Shown here piece after piece: positions 1 to 9,060 of a stretch of 64,000 nucleotides of DNA. The translations under genes were made by a program, and so were the position numbers. Within the stretch, counting starts at the first letter, position 1. Each line of letters begins with the position of its first letter. A model generated the notes under the pieces. It worked only from the letters and a program-made list of their open reading frames with translations. It ran no database searches and was not told the origin of the DNA. This DNA is from Tenacibaculum dicentrarchi (GTDB taxonomy: Bacteria > Bacteroidota > Bacteroidia > Flavobacteriales > Flavobacteriaceae): assembly GCF_964036635.1 (NCBI RefSeq), contig NZ_OZ038524.1, positions 1,598,001 to 1,662,000 on the forward strand. The letters are read 5' to 3'.

Positions 1-483
1 GCTTTTACTCCTTATGAAGATATTTTAGAATTTATTATCTCCAGAAAATTAGGTACAGATAAATTTACAAATCAAATTATAGATTTTATAGCACCTGTAA
101 TAAAAGAATCACCTTTTAAAATAATTTCTTTATACGATTATATGTGGTGGTTAAATTTTTCGTTGAAATGGCAAACAGTATCAATGAGATTAATTCATGG
201 TTTAGAGCGTAGTCATGAAGATTTAGAAACAAGTGTTTTTCATTTTTTTAAAAGTAACAGCTTTCAAGTTTGGTCTCTTGAAAATCATTCTTCAAAAATT
301 AAAGAAGAATGGAATACTTATAAATATATTGCCAAAGAATTTATTTATGATTTCCATAAAGACCCTTTTTATCTAGAGAAAAAAGAAAAAGAACAATCAC
401 TAAAAGAAGTACTAGTTAATAAAACTAATTTTTCAGCATTAACTTTTTCTAAAAAAATATTTAATCAAATAAAAAACAACTGA
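1..483 (+). CDS. 3' end of an unidentified gene (possible asparagine synthase-like protein)
   Basis: The frame is open from the first base to the TGA at 481-483, so the start lies outside the window and 160 residues are visible. The protein is rich in aromatic and charged residues with no signal peptide or membrane segment in the visible part. A stretch near residues 45-110 (WWLNF..KWQ, then HFF.S..FQVWSLENH, then TYKYIAKEFIYDFHKDPFYLEKK) resembles the C-terminal part of Bacteroidetes asparagine synthase-like proteins, but I recall this only by pattern. It could equally be an unrelated family. It converges with the two-component genes downstream, separated by 16 bp. Confidence 0.5.
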   Translation, partial: AFTPYEDILEFIISRKLGTDKFTNQIIDFIAPVIKESPFKIISLYDYMWWLNFSLKWQTVSMRLIHGLERSHEDLETSVFHFFKSNSFQVWSLENHSSKIKEEWNTYKYIAKEFIYDFHKDPFYLEKKEKEQSLKEVLVNKTNFSALTFSKKIFNQIKNN

Positions 484-499
484 TTATTTACACTCAAAA

Positions 500-1255
500 T
501 TAATCAATCCAATTTTTAAAAGTTTTTACACGTTCTCTGCTTACTATTATTTCTGTTTCATCATAAAAATGTAAAATTAATTTTAAGCGAGAATTTGTAT
601 AAGTTATAATATCTTTTATGGCATTTATATGAACTATAAAAGTTCTATTTACTCTAAAAAAACATTCAGGATTTAGCTGTTTTTGCCAATATTCTAACGA
701 ATTATCTATTAAGTAATTTCGATTTGCATTGGTATGAATATACGTTGCTTTATTTTCGGAACATAAACAAACAATTTGATCAATAGGTATTATTTTTATA
801 TGTTGCCCTACTTTAATTGTAAATCGCTTTTTAAACTTTCTATCAACAGGGTTTACTAACAACTTTCGAATAGCATCAATATTGATTTTTATATCCGATT
901 TTTTAGGTTGATGCTCTTTAAATTTATCAAAAGCAACCTTTAACTCGTCTTGGTCAAGAGGTTTTAATAGATAATCTATCGAATTTAATTTGAATGCTTT
1001 TAATGCGTATTCATCATAAGCAGTTGTAAAAATAATGGCTGATTTCACTTCAATTTCTTCAAAAATTTCAAATGATAATCCGTCAGATAATTGAATATCT
1101 AAAAAAATTAAATCAGGGTGTTTATTGTTTTGAAACCAATTAATTGACTCTTCTACCGAATGTAGCATCGTTTGCGCTTCAATATTTAACTCAGAAAGCA
1201 TTCTTTTTAAACGTCTGGCAGCTGGTTTTTCATCTTCTATAATAATAACATTCAT
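500..1255 (-). CDS. LytTR-family response regulator
   Basis: A 251-residue response regulator. The receiver domain (about 1-120) has the acidic pair E7/D8, the phosphoacceptor D53 in the FLDIQL motif, the Thr pair near 77 and K98 in LLKPL. The LytTR DNA-binding domain covers about 140-250 (KVGQHIKIIPIDQIVCL, then FFRVNRTFIVHINAI). It is encoded 9 bp downstream of the histidine kinase gene, so the two form an operon and almost certainly a cognate pair. Typical targets of Bacteroidetes LytTR regulators vary, and nothing here identifies the regulon. Confidence 0.93.
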   Translation of the reverse strand: MNVIIIEDEKPAARRLKRMLSELNIEAQTMLHSVEESINWFQNNKHPDLIFLDIQLSDGLSFEIFEEIEVKSAIIFTTAYDEYALKAFKLNSIDYLLKPLDQDELKVAFDKFKEHQPKKSDIKINIDAIRKLLVNPVDRKFKKRFTIKVGQHIKIIPIDQIVCLCSENKATYIHTNANRNYLIDNSLEYWQKQLNPECFFRVNRTFIVHINAIKDIITYTNSRLKLILHFYDETEIIVSRERVKTFKNWID

Positions 1256-1264
1256 ATTTTTATT

Positions 1265-2281
1265 CTATTTTATTAACAACGGTAAACTCACGGTAAATGT
1301 TTTATTATTACTTTTAATTTCTACAGATTTTTCGGTAATTAAAGCATATCTATCTATAATATTTTTCAAACCAATTTTTGTGCTTTTACCTATATTTTCT
1401 TTAGGCTGTAACGTGTTTTGAACCTCTAGAAAATCAGCTTGTTCAAAAATATGTATTTCTAAGGGTTTTATTGATGAAACTACGTTGTGTTTTACCGCGT
1501 TTTCTAATAATAATTGCAATGATAATGGTACTATTTTTAATTCGGAATTACTTACCGAACTAGGAATATTAAATTCTACGGCATCTTCAAAGCGCATTTG
1601 TAAGAGTTCCATATAATTTTTTGCGAATTTCAATTCTTCTTCTAACGGAATTAACTCTTTATTTCGCTGTTCTAAAACATAGCGATATATTTTTGATAAT
1701 TTTGTAGTAAATTTCTCGGCTTTCTTCGGATTTTCACCGATTAAAGAAACCAACACATTTAAACTGTTGAACAAAAAATGAGGGTCTAATTGGCTTTTTA
1801 AACTTTCAAATTTTGCTGATTCTGTTTTCGCTACAATTTCATGCTGTTTTGTTTCTTTTTTTACCGATGCTTTCCAGTTTTTCATAAAACCTCTAGCGTG
1901 TAAAAATGCGGAGATTCCTAAAGAAAAGATTATCCAAAATAAATGTACCCAAATCATTTTTGTAGAAAAAAAGTACTGCGGATTTTTATCATATAAAATA
2001 ATAAACAAAAAGTAGTGAATTGCCAATATTACAGGAATTATATATAAAATAGTTGCTATAATACCCGCCCAAACACGTTTATTTGTTTGTGTAATCCAAG
2101 ACCATTTAGTATTCAAATAATGATTTAAAAAAATGTTTCCTAAGCCTAATCCAAAAGAATAAATTGCTGAAATAAAAAACGTTAAACCGATGTGTTTTAA
2201 TCTAAATTGCTTGTTTATCAATATAAAAAACACCCCCGAAATTAAGGTGATTTTTAAACAAAGAAGTATGCCTTTTTTCAT
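1265..2281 (-). CDS. LytS-type sensor histidine kinase
   Basis: 338 residues. Four hydrophobic segments lie at about 10-22, 33-55, 70-97 and 108-128. These are followed by the His_kinase (PF06580-type) block with the phosphoaccepting histidine H168 in LDPHFLFNSLN, then an HATPase domain with the N-box LLLENAVKHN near 258-267 and the G-box IGLKNIIDRY near 307. It lacks an extracytoplasmic sensor domain, so the membrane helices themselves or an accessory protein probably sense the stimulus. It is the first gene of a two-gene operon with the LytTR regulator. Confidence 0.92.
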   Translation of the reverse strand: MKKGILLCLKITLISGVFFILINKQFRLKHIGLTFFISAIYSFGLGLGNIFLNHYLNTKWSWITQTNKRVWAGIIATILYIIPVILAIHYFLFIILYDKNPQYFFSTKMIWVHLFWIIFSLGISAFLHARGFMKNWKASVKKETKQHEIVAKTESAKFESLKSQLDPHFLFNSLNVLVSLIGENPKKAEKFTTKLSKIYRYVLEQRNKELIPLEEELKFAKNYMELLQMRFEDAVEFNIPSSVSNSELKIVPLSLQLLLENAVKHNVVSSIKPLEIHIFEQADFLEVQNTLQPKENIGKSTKIGLKNIIDRYALITEKSVEIKSNNKTFTVSLPLLIK

Positions 2282-2304
2282 ATTTTGTACTATTATTATT
2301 TAAA

Positions 2305-2373
2305 TTATTTGGTTATTATTATTTGAGCGATAAAAAATAATACGGTTATAAATACTGCTATTATAAATTTCAT
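2305..2373 (-). CDS. possible 22-residue membrane microprotein
   Basis: A short frame upstream of the histidine kinase encodes MKFIIAVFITVLFFIAQI followed by four residues and a stop. It is a single hydrophobic helix with an N-terminal lysine. Such tiny hydrophobic peptides next to Bacteroidetes sensor kinases are plausible, but AT-rich DNA makes such frames by chance, so this is a candidate only. Confidence 0.25.
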   Translation of the reverse strand: MKFIIAVFITVLFFIAQIIITK

Positions 2374-2482
2374 AAATTATTTTTTTAAGTGTTAATACCT
2401 TACAAAGATGCTTTTTAAATAACTTTTACAATATTAAAAATAACTGAATTGTATTTTTAGTAGGATGAATTGTAACAAATTG

Positions 2483-2490
2483 TATTTTTG
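2483..2490 (+). promoter_or_regulatory. Bacteroidetes -7 element upstream of the ECF sigma gene
   Basis: TATTTTTG fits the TAnnTTTG element recognised by the Bacteroidetes primary sigma factor. It lies about 34 bp before the GTG start at 2524. The surrounding AATTGTATTTTTRG is present twice (2447-2460 and 2478-2491), which could be a regulator site or a degenerate second promoter. Confidence 0.5.
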
Positions 2491-2523
2491 AGCTACTTAT
2501 AATTTAACAACTGTAAAAACTTA

Positions 2524-3018
2524 GTGGAAAAGGAACTAGAAAATAACTTTTTATCTGATTTTGAAGCAAATCAAAATATTGTGCATAAAATTTGTAGGCT
2601 TTATACTACAAATCAGGATGCACACAATGATTTGTTTCAAGAAATAACCATTCAACTTTGGAAAAACTACAGCAAGTTTAGAGGTGATGCTAAATTTAGT
2701 ACTTGGATGTATAGAGTTGCTTTAAATACCGCAATTTCTTTATACCGAAAATCGACAAGAACTGTAAAAACACACGATATTACCGACTACACTTTTAAAA
2801 TAAAAGCAGAGGACTATGACGATACGCAAGAATTACAATTAAAAGAATTATACAAAGCTATTCGCACATTAAATGATATTGATAAAGCGCTTATATTTTT
2901 GTACCTAGAAGATAAACCCTACAAAGAAATTGCTGTAACCTTAGGGATTAGCCAAGTAAACGCTCGGGTTAAAATGAATAGAGCAAAAGATAAATTAAAA
3001 AAAGTATTAAACCCATAA
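2524..3018 (+). CDS. ECF-type RNA polymerase sigma factor
   Basis: 164 residues. Region 2 lies at about 10-80 (the DLFQEITIQLWKNYSKFRG core-binding helix, then FSTWMYRVALNTAI). Region 4 lies at about 105-160 and has the HTH KPYKEIAVTLGISQVNARVKMNRAK. The start is GTG at 2524; no ATG sits nearby in frame. The next gene begins 3 bp after the stop and encodes a membrane protein, as expected for a sigma/anti-sigma style unit. The regulon cannot be read from the sequence. Confidence 0.93.
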   Translation: MEKELENNFLSDFEANQNIVHKICRLYTTNQDAHNDLFQEITIQLWKNYSKFRGDAKFSTWMYRVALNTAISLYRKSTRTVKTHDITDYTFKIKAEDYDDTQELQLKELYKAIRTLNDIDKALIFLYLEDKPYKEIAVTLGISQVNARVKMNRAKDKLKKVLNP

Positions 3019-3021
3019 CCT

Positions 3022-3672
3022 ATGGATTTAGATAAATATAAAACAGCATGGAATAATCAGCCTGAACAAACAAATCAAGTTTCTAAGGCGGCTATTTATA
3101 AAATGGCACATGCAAAATCATCGTCTATTGTAAAATGGATTTTTATTATTGGAATATTAGAATTTTTATTTTGGATATTGTTAAACTTATTTACCGCTAA
3201 AAGTAAGTATCTCAAAATTTACGACTCTTTTAATTTAACCTCATTTATTGAAATTTCTTATTATATTCATTATATTGTAATTATTGGTTTTTTATATATT
3301 TTTTATAAAAATTACACCGCTATTTCTGTAACCGATGGCACAAAAGAACTGCTTCAAAAAATATTTAAAGTTCGAAAAACAGTTAAATTCTATGTTTACT
3401 ACAACCTATTAACTTTTATTATTTTGGCTATTATTGTTAATGTTTTTATTTTTAGCGACTTAAATCACTTAAAAAAAATACTAGAAACAAACAATGCAAT
3501 TATAGATGAATCAAGCCTGTTTACAAGCATGCTGATTACTCAAATACTATTCCTATCATTATTTTTAGGATTATTCTGGTTATTTTATCAATTACTTTAT
3601 GGTATTTTATTAAAAAAATTACTTAAAAATTACAAAGAATTGACTAAGTTTGATGAAAAAAAAATATTATGA
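3022..3672 (+). CDS. membrane protein, probable partner of the ECF sigma factor
   Basis: 216 residues with a short polar N-terminus (about 1-38) followed by four hydrophobic helices at about 38-58, 75-97, 125-150 and 170-197. The polar N-terminus plus membrane helices, and the position 3 bp after the sigma gene, suggest an anti-sigma-like role, but no zinc-binding ASD motif is visible. Its TGA overlaps the next ATG (ATGA at 3669-3672), so the three genes are co-translated. Confidence 0.7.
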   Translation: MDLDKYKTAWNNQPEQTNQVSKAAIYKMAHAKSSSIVKWIFIIGILEFLFWILLNLFTAKSKYLKIYDSFNLTSFIEISYYIHYIVIIGFLYIFYKNYTAISVTDGTKELLQKIFKVRKTVKFYVYYNLLTFIILAIIVNVFIFSDLNHLKKILETNNAIIDESSLFTSMLITQILFLSLFLGLFWLFYQLLYGILLKKLLKNYKELTKFDEKKIL

Positions 3673-4154
3673 ATAAATTAATACTTATTTTTTCGCTTTG
3701 TTTATTTTCAATAAATAGCTTTTCGCAAGAAGATAATTTTTTTAACAATGTTCGTTTTGGTGGTACTTTTGGTTTTAGCCTAGGCGCAAATACAACAAGC
3801 TTATCTATTTCACCAAGTGCTATTTATGATTTTACTGACGAATTTTCATTCGGAGCTACTGCTGGGTATTTATATAATAAAAGTAAAGATACTAGTGCTA
3901 ATATTTATTCTGCGGGGCTTGTTTCTATGTTCAGACCAATACCTAGCATCGAATTTTCTACTGAATTGTTACAATCTTATATTAATAAAACTACAAATAG
4001 CATTAAAGATAATTACAGCTACCCTTCTTTAAATTTAGGAGCTGCCTATATACGAGGAAAAGTAACTTTCGGCGTTCAATATGATGTATTATACAAAAAA
4101 GACAAAAGCATTTACGCTAATGCAATTTCTCCTTTTATAAGAGTCTTTTTCTAA
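3669..4154 (+). CDS. secreted or outer-membrane beta-barrel-like protein
   Basis: 161 residues. A signal peptide covers about 1-19 (MNKLILIFSLCLFSINSFSQ). The rest has alternating polar/hydrophobic strands (RFGGTFGFSLGA, FSFGATAGYLYN, FGVQYDVLYKK) and ends in a phenylalanine (RVFF), as expected for a small outer-membrane barrel assembled by the Bam complex. It is the third gene of the sigma-factor operon with a 4-bp overlap. Confidence 0.75.
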   Translation: MNKLILIFSLCLFSINSFSQEDNFFNNVRFGGTFGFSLGANTTSLSISPSAIYDFTDEFSFGATAGYLYNKSKDTSANIYSAGLVSMFRPIPSIEFSTELLQSYINKTTNSIKDNYSYPSLNLGAAYIRGKVTFGVQYDVLYKKDKSIYANAISPFIRVFF

Positions 4155-4421
4155 ACACTCAAACATTTTTTTACAACCTATTTATATTGCTATTCGCAAG
4201 AATCGAGAAGTTTACTGTTTTCACTTTTGAAACCTGTAAGATTCTCGATTTTTCTTGTTTAACGAATGCCCTAGCCCCGATTGAAGCAATTGTTTGAGCT
4301 CCTTTTTTGATTTTTTTCAAAAAAGAGCGAGTGCGGAAAGCGGGAAATAGCTCCAAAAAATTACCTTAGTTTCTAAAACTACAGTTTTAAATATGTTTAC
4401 ATTTTTATCTATCATTTTAAA
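4155..4421. other. intergenic region with a doubtful 61-codon frame on the minus strand
   Basis: Between the barrel gene and prfB a minus-strand frame at 4171-4356 could encode a basic 61-residue peptide beginning MELFPAFRTRSFLKKIKKG. It has no recognisable fold or ribosome-binding context. I see it as a recurrent intergenic sequence or decayed gene rather than a real protein. Confidence 0.3.
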
Positions 4422-4424
4422 ATG

Positions 4425-4432
4425 TATTTTTG
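4425..4432 (+). promoter_or_regulatory. -7 element of prfB, suggesting a leaderless mRNA
   Basis: TATTTTTG matches TAnnTTTG and ends 4 bp before the ATG at 4437. Transcription would therefore begin at or very near the start codon. This supports starting prfB at 4437 rather than at the in-frame ATG at 4422, which lies upstream of the element. Confidence 0.55.
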
Positions 4433-4436
4433 CAAA

Positions 4437-5531
4437 ATGGTTACACAAGAACAGCTTAAAAATATTACAGAACGAATAGGCAAGTTAAAAGGGTATTTAG
4501 AGATTGAAAAGAAACTGATTGAAATAAGTAATGAAGAAGAAAAAACAGTAGATCCTGACTTTTGGAATCATCCGAAGCAAGCGGAAATACTGCTAAAAAC
4601 ATTGCGTGTTAAAAAGAAGTGGGTACTTGATTATCATACCGTTATTTCGCTTAATGAAGACCTTGCCGTATTGTACGATTTTTATAAAGAAGGTGCTGTT
4701 GACCAAGAAGAAGTGATAGCACAGTTTGACAAAACAATTGCTTTTTTAGAAGATATTGAGTTTAAAAACATGCTTTCTGATGAAGGTGATAATTTAAGCG
4801 CCACTATTCAAATTACTGCAGGTGCTGGCGGTACTGAAAGTTGCGATTGGGTAGAAATGCTACTAAGAATGTACACTATGTGGGCCGAAAAGCAAGGTTT
4901 TAACATGAAAACACTCAATTATCAGGCAGGTGATACCGCGGGAATAAAAACGGTTACTATGGAATTTGAGGGCGATTATGCCTTCGGATGGTTAAAAGGC
5001 GAAAATGGCGTGCATCGTTTGGTACGTATTTCTCCTTTTGATAGCAACGCAAAACGTCACACCACTTTTGGCTCGGTATATGTGTACCCTGTGGCAGATG
5101 ATAGCATTGAAATTGATATAAACCCTGCCGATATTGAAATTGTTACCGCACGATCTAGCGGTGCTGGTGGGCAAAATGTAAATAAGGTAGAAACAAAAGT
5201 GCAATTAACACACAAGCCAAGTGGTATTCAAATTCAGTGTTCAAATTCTCGTTCGCAGCACGATAATAGGGCGACAGCTTTAAAAATGTTAAAGTCGCAA
5301 TTGTATGAAATTGAACTGCAAAAAAGACGTGCTACTAGAGAAAACATTGAGGCAGGAAAATTAAAAACCGAATGGGGAAGTCAAATTCGAAATTATGTAA
5401 TGCACCCTTATAAATTAATAAAAGATGTACGTACAGGACATGAAACAGGTAATGTTTCGGCGGTTATGGACGGAAATATCAATCCATTTTTAAAATCGTA
5501 TTTAATGCTAAACGGACAAAAAGAGAATTAA
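4437..5531 (+). CDS. prfB: peptide chain release factor 2
   Basis: 364 residues from the ATG at 4437 (MVTQEQLKN). Another in-frame ATG at 4422 would add five residues but lies before the -7 element. RF2 recognises UAA and UGA stop codons. The sequence shows the RF2-type anticodon-like tripeptide SPF ([12 protein letters not shown]) and the catalytic GGQ loop ([16 protein letters not shown]) that triggers peptidyl-tRNA hydrolysis. Unlike E. coli, the gene runs through the KGYLEIEKK region without an internal UGA, so no programmed +1 frameshift is needed. The arsC-like gene follows 16 bp after the stop. Confidence 0.97.
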   Translation: MVTQEQLKNITERIGKLKGYLEIEKKLIEISNEEEKTVDPDFWNHPKQAEILLKTLRVKKKWVLDYHTVISLNEDLAVLYDFYKEGAVDQEEVIAQFDKTIAFLEDIEFKNMLSDEGDNLSATIQITAGAGGTESCDWVEMLLRMYTMWAEKQGFNMKTLNYQAGDTAGIKTVTMEFEGDYAFGWLKGENGVHRLVRISPFDSNAKRHTTFGSVYVYPVADDSIEIDINPADIEIVTARSSGAGGQNVNKVETKVQLTHKPSGIQIQCSNSRSQHDNRATALKMLKSQLYEIELQKRRATRENIEAGKLKTEWGSQIRNYVMHPYKLIKDVRTGHETGNVSAVMDGNINPFLKSYLMLNGQKEN

Positions 5532-5547
5532 TAAAAAAGCTATTAAA

Positions 5548-5901
5548 ATGATACAAATATACCACAATCCACGTTGCTCAAAATCTCGACAAGGGCTTGA
5601 AATTTTAGAAAATTCAGAGAAAGAATTCGAAGTTGTAAAATATTTAGAAAATATCCCTTCTGAAAAACAATTAACCCAAATTATTAGCCTTTTAAACATC
5701 GCTCCTATCGATTTGGTTCGTAAGAATGAAAAAATATGGAAAGATGAATTTAAAGAACAATTTAAAAACAACGAATTGTCTGACTCTCAAATTATAAAAG
5801 CAATGCTTGATTATCCTAAACTTATTGAGCGCCCGATTGTTATTAACGCAAATAAGGCTGTTATTGGTCGTCCGGTAGAAAATATTTTAAATATTATTTA
5901 A
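5548..5901 (+). CDS. arsC: ArsC/Spx-family arsenate reductase-like protein
   Basis: 117 residues, thioredoxin-fold ArsC family. The catalytic cysteine C10 lies in HNPRCSKSR, and the oxyanion-binding arginines R58, R95 (ERPIVI) and R108 (VIGRP) are in the expected places for glutaredoxin-linked arsenate reductase. Chromosomal family members without an ars operon around them may serve a general redox role, so arsenate as substrate is inferred. It lies 16 bp after prfB and may be co-transcribed. Confidence 0.85.
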   Translation: MIQIYHNPRCSKSRQGLEILENSEKEFEVVKYLENIPSEKQLTQIISLLNIAPIDLVRKNEKIWKDEFKEQFKNNELSDSQIIKAMLDYPKLIERPIVINANKAVIGRPVENILNII

Positions 5902-5934
5902 CAAAAAAACAGATAAATAAACCACCTCCTAATA

Positions 5935-6249
5935 ATGAAAAAAATAGTATTATTTACCTTTTTAGTATTCGCAACAATACTAACATCAAATTCTCAAAAT
6001 AACAATTCATATATTGAATTTACCGAAGCAAAAATTACCTCAGCAAAAAAAATTGCAATAGAAAAAATTGCCGTAGAAGTTTCATTCAATAAAGGCGTTG
6101 AATACGAAGGCAAAAACTTCTGGTTTGTTACTACAAAAGACGATAAAAGTTATTATTTTAATAGCGATAAAAACTTTAAAGATGTCGTTTATATTGAAGA
6201 GTATTACAACTCTTTAATGGAATATATTATTGAAGAAAGCGATTTTTAG
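5935..6249 (+). CDS. small secreted protein of unknown function
   Basis: 104 residues with a signal peptide at about 1-20 (MKKIVLFTFLVFATILTSNS). The mature part is acidic and short, with no motif I recognise. It lies 33 bp after the arsC-like gene and before a hairpin terminator. Confidence 0.65.
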   Translation: MKKIVLFTFLVFATILTSNSQNNNSYIEFTEAKITSAKKIAIEKIAVEVSFNKGVEYEGKNFWFVTTKDDKSYYFNSDKNFKDVVYIEEYYNSLMEYIIEESDF

Positions 6250-6286
6250 CCTCAAACTTATTCAATTTTATCACAAATAAACAAAC

Positions 6287-6320
6287 AGGCCTCACAGCTT
6301 TTAAAAACCTGTGAGGTCTT
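6287..6320. terminator. bidirectional hairpin terminator
   Basis: CCTCACAG at 6290-6297 pairs with CTGTGAGG at 6309-6316 around an A/T loop. It lies between two convergent genes (the small secreted protein and the glycosyltransferase), with T-rich and A-rich flanks on either side. Confidence 0.65.
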
Positions 6321-6336
6321 ATATTTTACTGAAAAT

Positions 6337-7296
6337 TTATATTTTAAAGATTGATTTTAAAAACCCTAATCCATAACCTGTAAATTGCACCAAGGTTGTT
6401 AATTTACTTTTAGCAGCAATATTAACACTCTTATTTTGCCTGTAAGCATCTATAAAAATTGCCGTAAAATAACACAGGTATAATATAAAAAATTGCCAAT
6501 ATCCGAAGGATAACAACAATAAACTCACCAAAAAACCGATTATAAATACACTAGGAAACCAATAGGTTAATTTCGCTGATTCAGGATATTTTGCATTCAA
6601 AATGGGGCGGGCAGTTCCAAAGGCAAACGTTTGTTTAAAAAATTGCTTAATTGTACTTCGGCGTTTATGATACACAAATGCTTTTTCAATCAGTTGAGTT
6701 TCAAAATCATTTTCCCACAAACGAAAGGTTAAATCAATATCTTCACCAGCCTTCATTCTCGAAAATCCAGCAGTTTTTATAAAGGCTTTTTTTGATATTC
6801 CTAAATTAAAACTCCGTGGCTGAAACTTTCCAATTCCTTTTTTCTTACCTCTAATTCCACCCGTTGTTAAAACCGATGTCATCGAATAATTAATAGCTTT
6901 TTGTAAATCGGTAAAACTACTATGAGCAGCATCGGCACCTCCAAAAGCATCGGTATATTGTTGTTTTAAGCCTTTTTTTACTTCGGATAAATATTGTGTT
7001 GGCAAAATTACATCGCTATCTAAAATGATAAAATAAGTACCACTAGCACGTTGCATCCCAAAATTTCGGCTTGCTCCTGCTCCGCTATTTTCCTTATAAA
7101 AATAACGGATATTCAAGCGGTTTTTGTAGCTCTTTACAATTTCTTCGGATGATTTTTCAGAGCCATCTTCAATAATAATAACTTCGAAAGCATCTTTTAA
7201 ATTCTCTTGAAAATCTTGCTTTGTAAGGCTTTCTAGTAATTCCTCAATTTCTTTCGGACGATTATAAACAGGAACTATTATTGAAAATTTTAACAT
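6337..7296 (-). CDS. family 2 glycosyltransferase
   Basis: 319 residues. The GT-A domain at about 1-230 begins with FSIIVPVYNRP, has the nucleotide-binding EDGS (D44) and the metal-binding DSD at 93-95, and an ED motif near 180 (KAGEDIDLTFRLW). Two hydrophobic helices at about 245-285 place it in the inner membrane, using a nucleotide sugar at the cytoplasmic face. The acceptor cannot be read. It lies 23 bp after the DUF3050 gene. Confidence 0.9.
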   Translation of the reverse strand: MLKFSIIVPVYNRPKEIEELLESLTKQDFQENLKDAFEVIIIEDGSEKSSEEIVKSYKNRLNIRYFYKENSGAGASRNFGMQRASGTYFIILDSDVILPTQYLSEVKKGLKQQYTDAFGGADAAHSSFTDLQKAINYSMTSVLTTGGIRGKKKGIGKFQPRSFNLGISKKAFIKTAGFSRMKAGEDIDLTFRLWENDFETQLIEKAFVYHKRRSTIKQFFKQTFAFGTARPILNAKYPESAKLTYWFPSVFIIGFLVSLLLLSFGYWQFFILYLCYFTAIFIDAYRQNKSVNIAAKSKLTTLVQFTGYGLGFLKSIFKI

Positions 7297-7319
7297 CCTT
7301 TTTTAAATTTTACAGACTT

Positions 7320-8108
7320 TTAAGCTAAAAAATCTGGATTAATTTGTTTTGTAATCCCACTCCACAGATTAATACGTTTTTCTAATGATTTTTTAGCATA
7401 TAGCAATACTTCTTCCCATTTTTGAGCATCGTTACCACATAATTCTTCTATCATTTGTAATGATAAAGGACCGTGCTCATCGCCATCTAACTCAATATGT
7501 CTGTTTAAATAATAGGTTAATTTACTGTATGTTGTACTTTCTTTTTCTTCGGTATTTTTAACAATTTCTAAAAACATATCAGGTATTACATCCTCTCTAC
7601 CAAAGGTAAAACTAGCGGCAATAATATGTGGTTTTTCGGTAGCAATAACTTCAAAAGAAAACAATACAAAATCTTTTACTTCTGGTAAAATAACTACCTT
7701 ATTTAAGGCTTCTTCTATTGTTGTTCCCCCTAGAATAGCATCAATAAAATTAGTGATTTGAGCGGTATTTGCCCCTGCCTGATTCATGGCATCAATATAC
7801 ATTTCAAAATGACTTTTAGAAACTCCTAATTCATTTACATCGGTTTCTTCACCTAAAACTATTTCGTTGATAAACCGCGCTGTATTATGGTTTGCCACAG
7901 GAAGCCAAGGCAAAGTGGTACAGGTTAATTTTTGTTGTAAGGCTTTTAATAACGACATAAAATCCCAAACAGCAAAGACATGCGATTCCATAAAAGTTTT
8001 AACATCTGTAATATTTTTTAAAGAATCATATAACCCGTGTTCTTTTAACTGTTTTCTTAAAGGAGCTAAGTTTGCTTCTATTTGGGCTAGCTGTAAATTA
8101 TTGTTCAT
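7320..8108 (-). CDS. DUF3050 family protein (haem-oxygenase-like fold)
   Basis: 262 residues, all-helical and full length for the DUF3050 family. Typical blocks are [20 protein letters not shown], the repeated histidines around [13 protein letters not shown], and EEALNKVV. The family has a haem-oxygenase/TenA-like fold and probably binds a metal or cofactor; its substrate is unknown to me. Starts at ATG 8108, upstream of the glycosyltransferase and possibly co-transcribed with it. Confidence 0.85.
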   Translation of the reverse strand: MNNNLQLAQIEANLAPLRKQLKEHGLYDSLKNITDVKTFMESHVFAVWDFMSLLKALQQKLTCTTLPWLPVANHNTARFINEIVLGEETDVNELGVSKSHFEMYIDAMNQAGANTAQITNFIDAILGGTTIEEALNKVVILPEVKDFVLFSFEVIATEKPHIIAASFTFGREDVIPDMFLEIVKNTEEKESTTYSKLTYYLNRHIELDGDEHGPLSLQMIEELCGNDAQKWEEVLLYAKKSLEKRINLWSGITKQINPDFLA

Positions 8109-8177
8109 AATAATGTATAAATAAAAAATGCAAATCTAACGATTTGCATTTTAATATATTTTGTATGCTTGTTAAAG

Positions 8178-8990
8178 TTATGCTTCTGTAAATTTATCCA
8201 TTACCGCCGTGCTAACGCCCATATTTGAAAATCCGCCGTCGTGAAATAAATTTTGTAAGGTTACTTTTTTTGTTAAATCTGAAAACAACGAAATGGTGTA
8301 ATCGGCACATTCTAAAGCAGTCGCATTTCCTAGTGGCGACATTTTATCGGAATATGAAATAAATCCATCGAAACCTTTTACCCCTTTTCCTGCTCTAGTT
8401 GGCGTTGGCGATTGCGAAATCGTATTTACACGCACTTTATGATCTTTCCCAAAAAAGTAGCCAAAACTACGAGCAATCGATTCTAAATAGGCTTTATTAT
8501 CAGCCATATCGTTATAATCAGGAAAAACTCGTTGTGCTGCCATATAACTAAGCGCTACGATACTCCCCCACTCATTCATCGCTTTTTTATGATACAAAAC
8601 ATTTAAAACCTTATGAAAAGAAACCGCAGAAACATCGGCTCCTTTTGCTGTAAAATCATAATTAGGATCGGTATAATGACGCTTTTTACGCACATTTACC
8701 GACATCCCGATTGAATGTAAAACGAAATCAATTTTACCGCCTAAAATTTCCATTGATTTTTCAACTAAAGCCGTTAAATCGTCCATTGACGTTGCATCGG
8801 CAGGAATAATTACAGCCCCTGTTTTTTTAGCCAATTCATCAATATTTCCTAAACGCATTGCCGCAGGTGCATTGGTTAATACAAATTCAGCGCCTTCTTC
8901 ACAGGCACGTTCGGCAACTTTCCAGGCGATAGAATTTTCATCTAAAGCCCCAAAAATAATTCCTTTTTTTCCTTTTAATAAATTGTACAT
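8178..8990 (-). CDS. fabI: enoyl-[acyl-carrier-protein] reductase (NADH)
   Basis: 270 residues. FabI catalyses the last reduction in each cycle of type II fatty-acid elongation. The N-terminal IIFGALDENSIAW is the FabI-type cofactor loop. The catalytic pair is Y159 and K166 (the Y-x6-K spacing specific to FabI), with Y149 also present in SYMAAQRV. Length and sequence are standard. No break or transfer sign. Confidence 0.97.
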   Translation of the reverse strand: MYNLLKGKKGIIFGALDENSIAWKVAERACEEGAEFVLTNAPAAMRLGNIDELAKKTGAVIIPADATSMDDLTALVEKSMEILGGKIDFVLHSIGMSVNVRKKRHYTDPNYDFTAKGADVSAVSFHKVLNVLYHKKAMNEWGSIVALSYMAAQRVFPDYNDMADNKAYLESIARSFGYFFGKDHKVRVNTISQSPTPTRAGKGVKGFDGFISYSDKMSPLGNATALECADYTISLFSDLTKKVTLQNLFHDGGFSNMGVSTAVMDKFTEA

Positions 8991-9060
8991 TTTATACTTT
9001 TCTATTTTTTAACTTCTCTATTTTATTGAAAACTCTAATTACCGTCATGCTGAATTTATT

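Noticed and set aside
4171..4356. 61-codon minus-strand gene before prfB
   Set aside because: Basic low-complexity peptide with no context for expression; left as intergenic.
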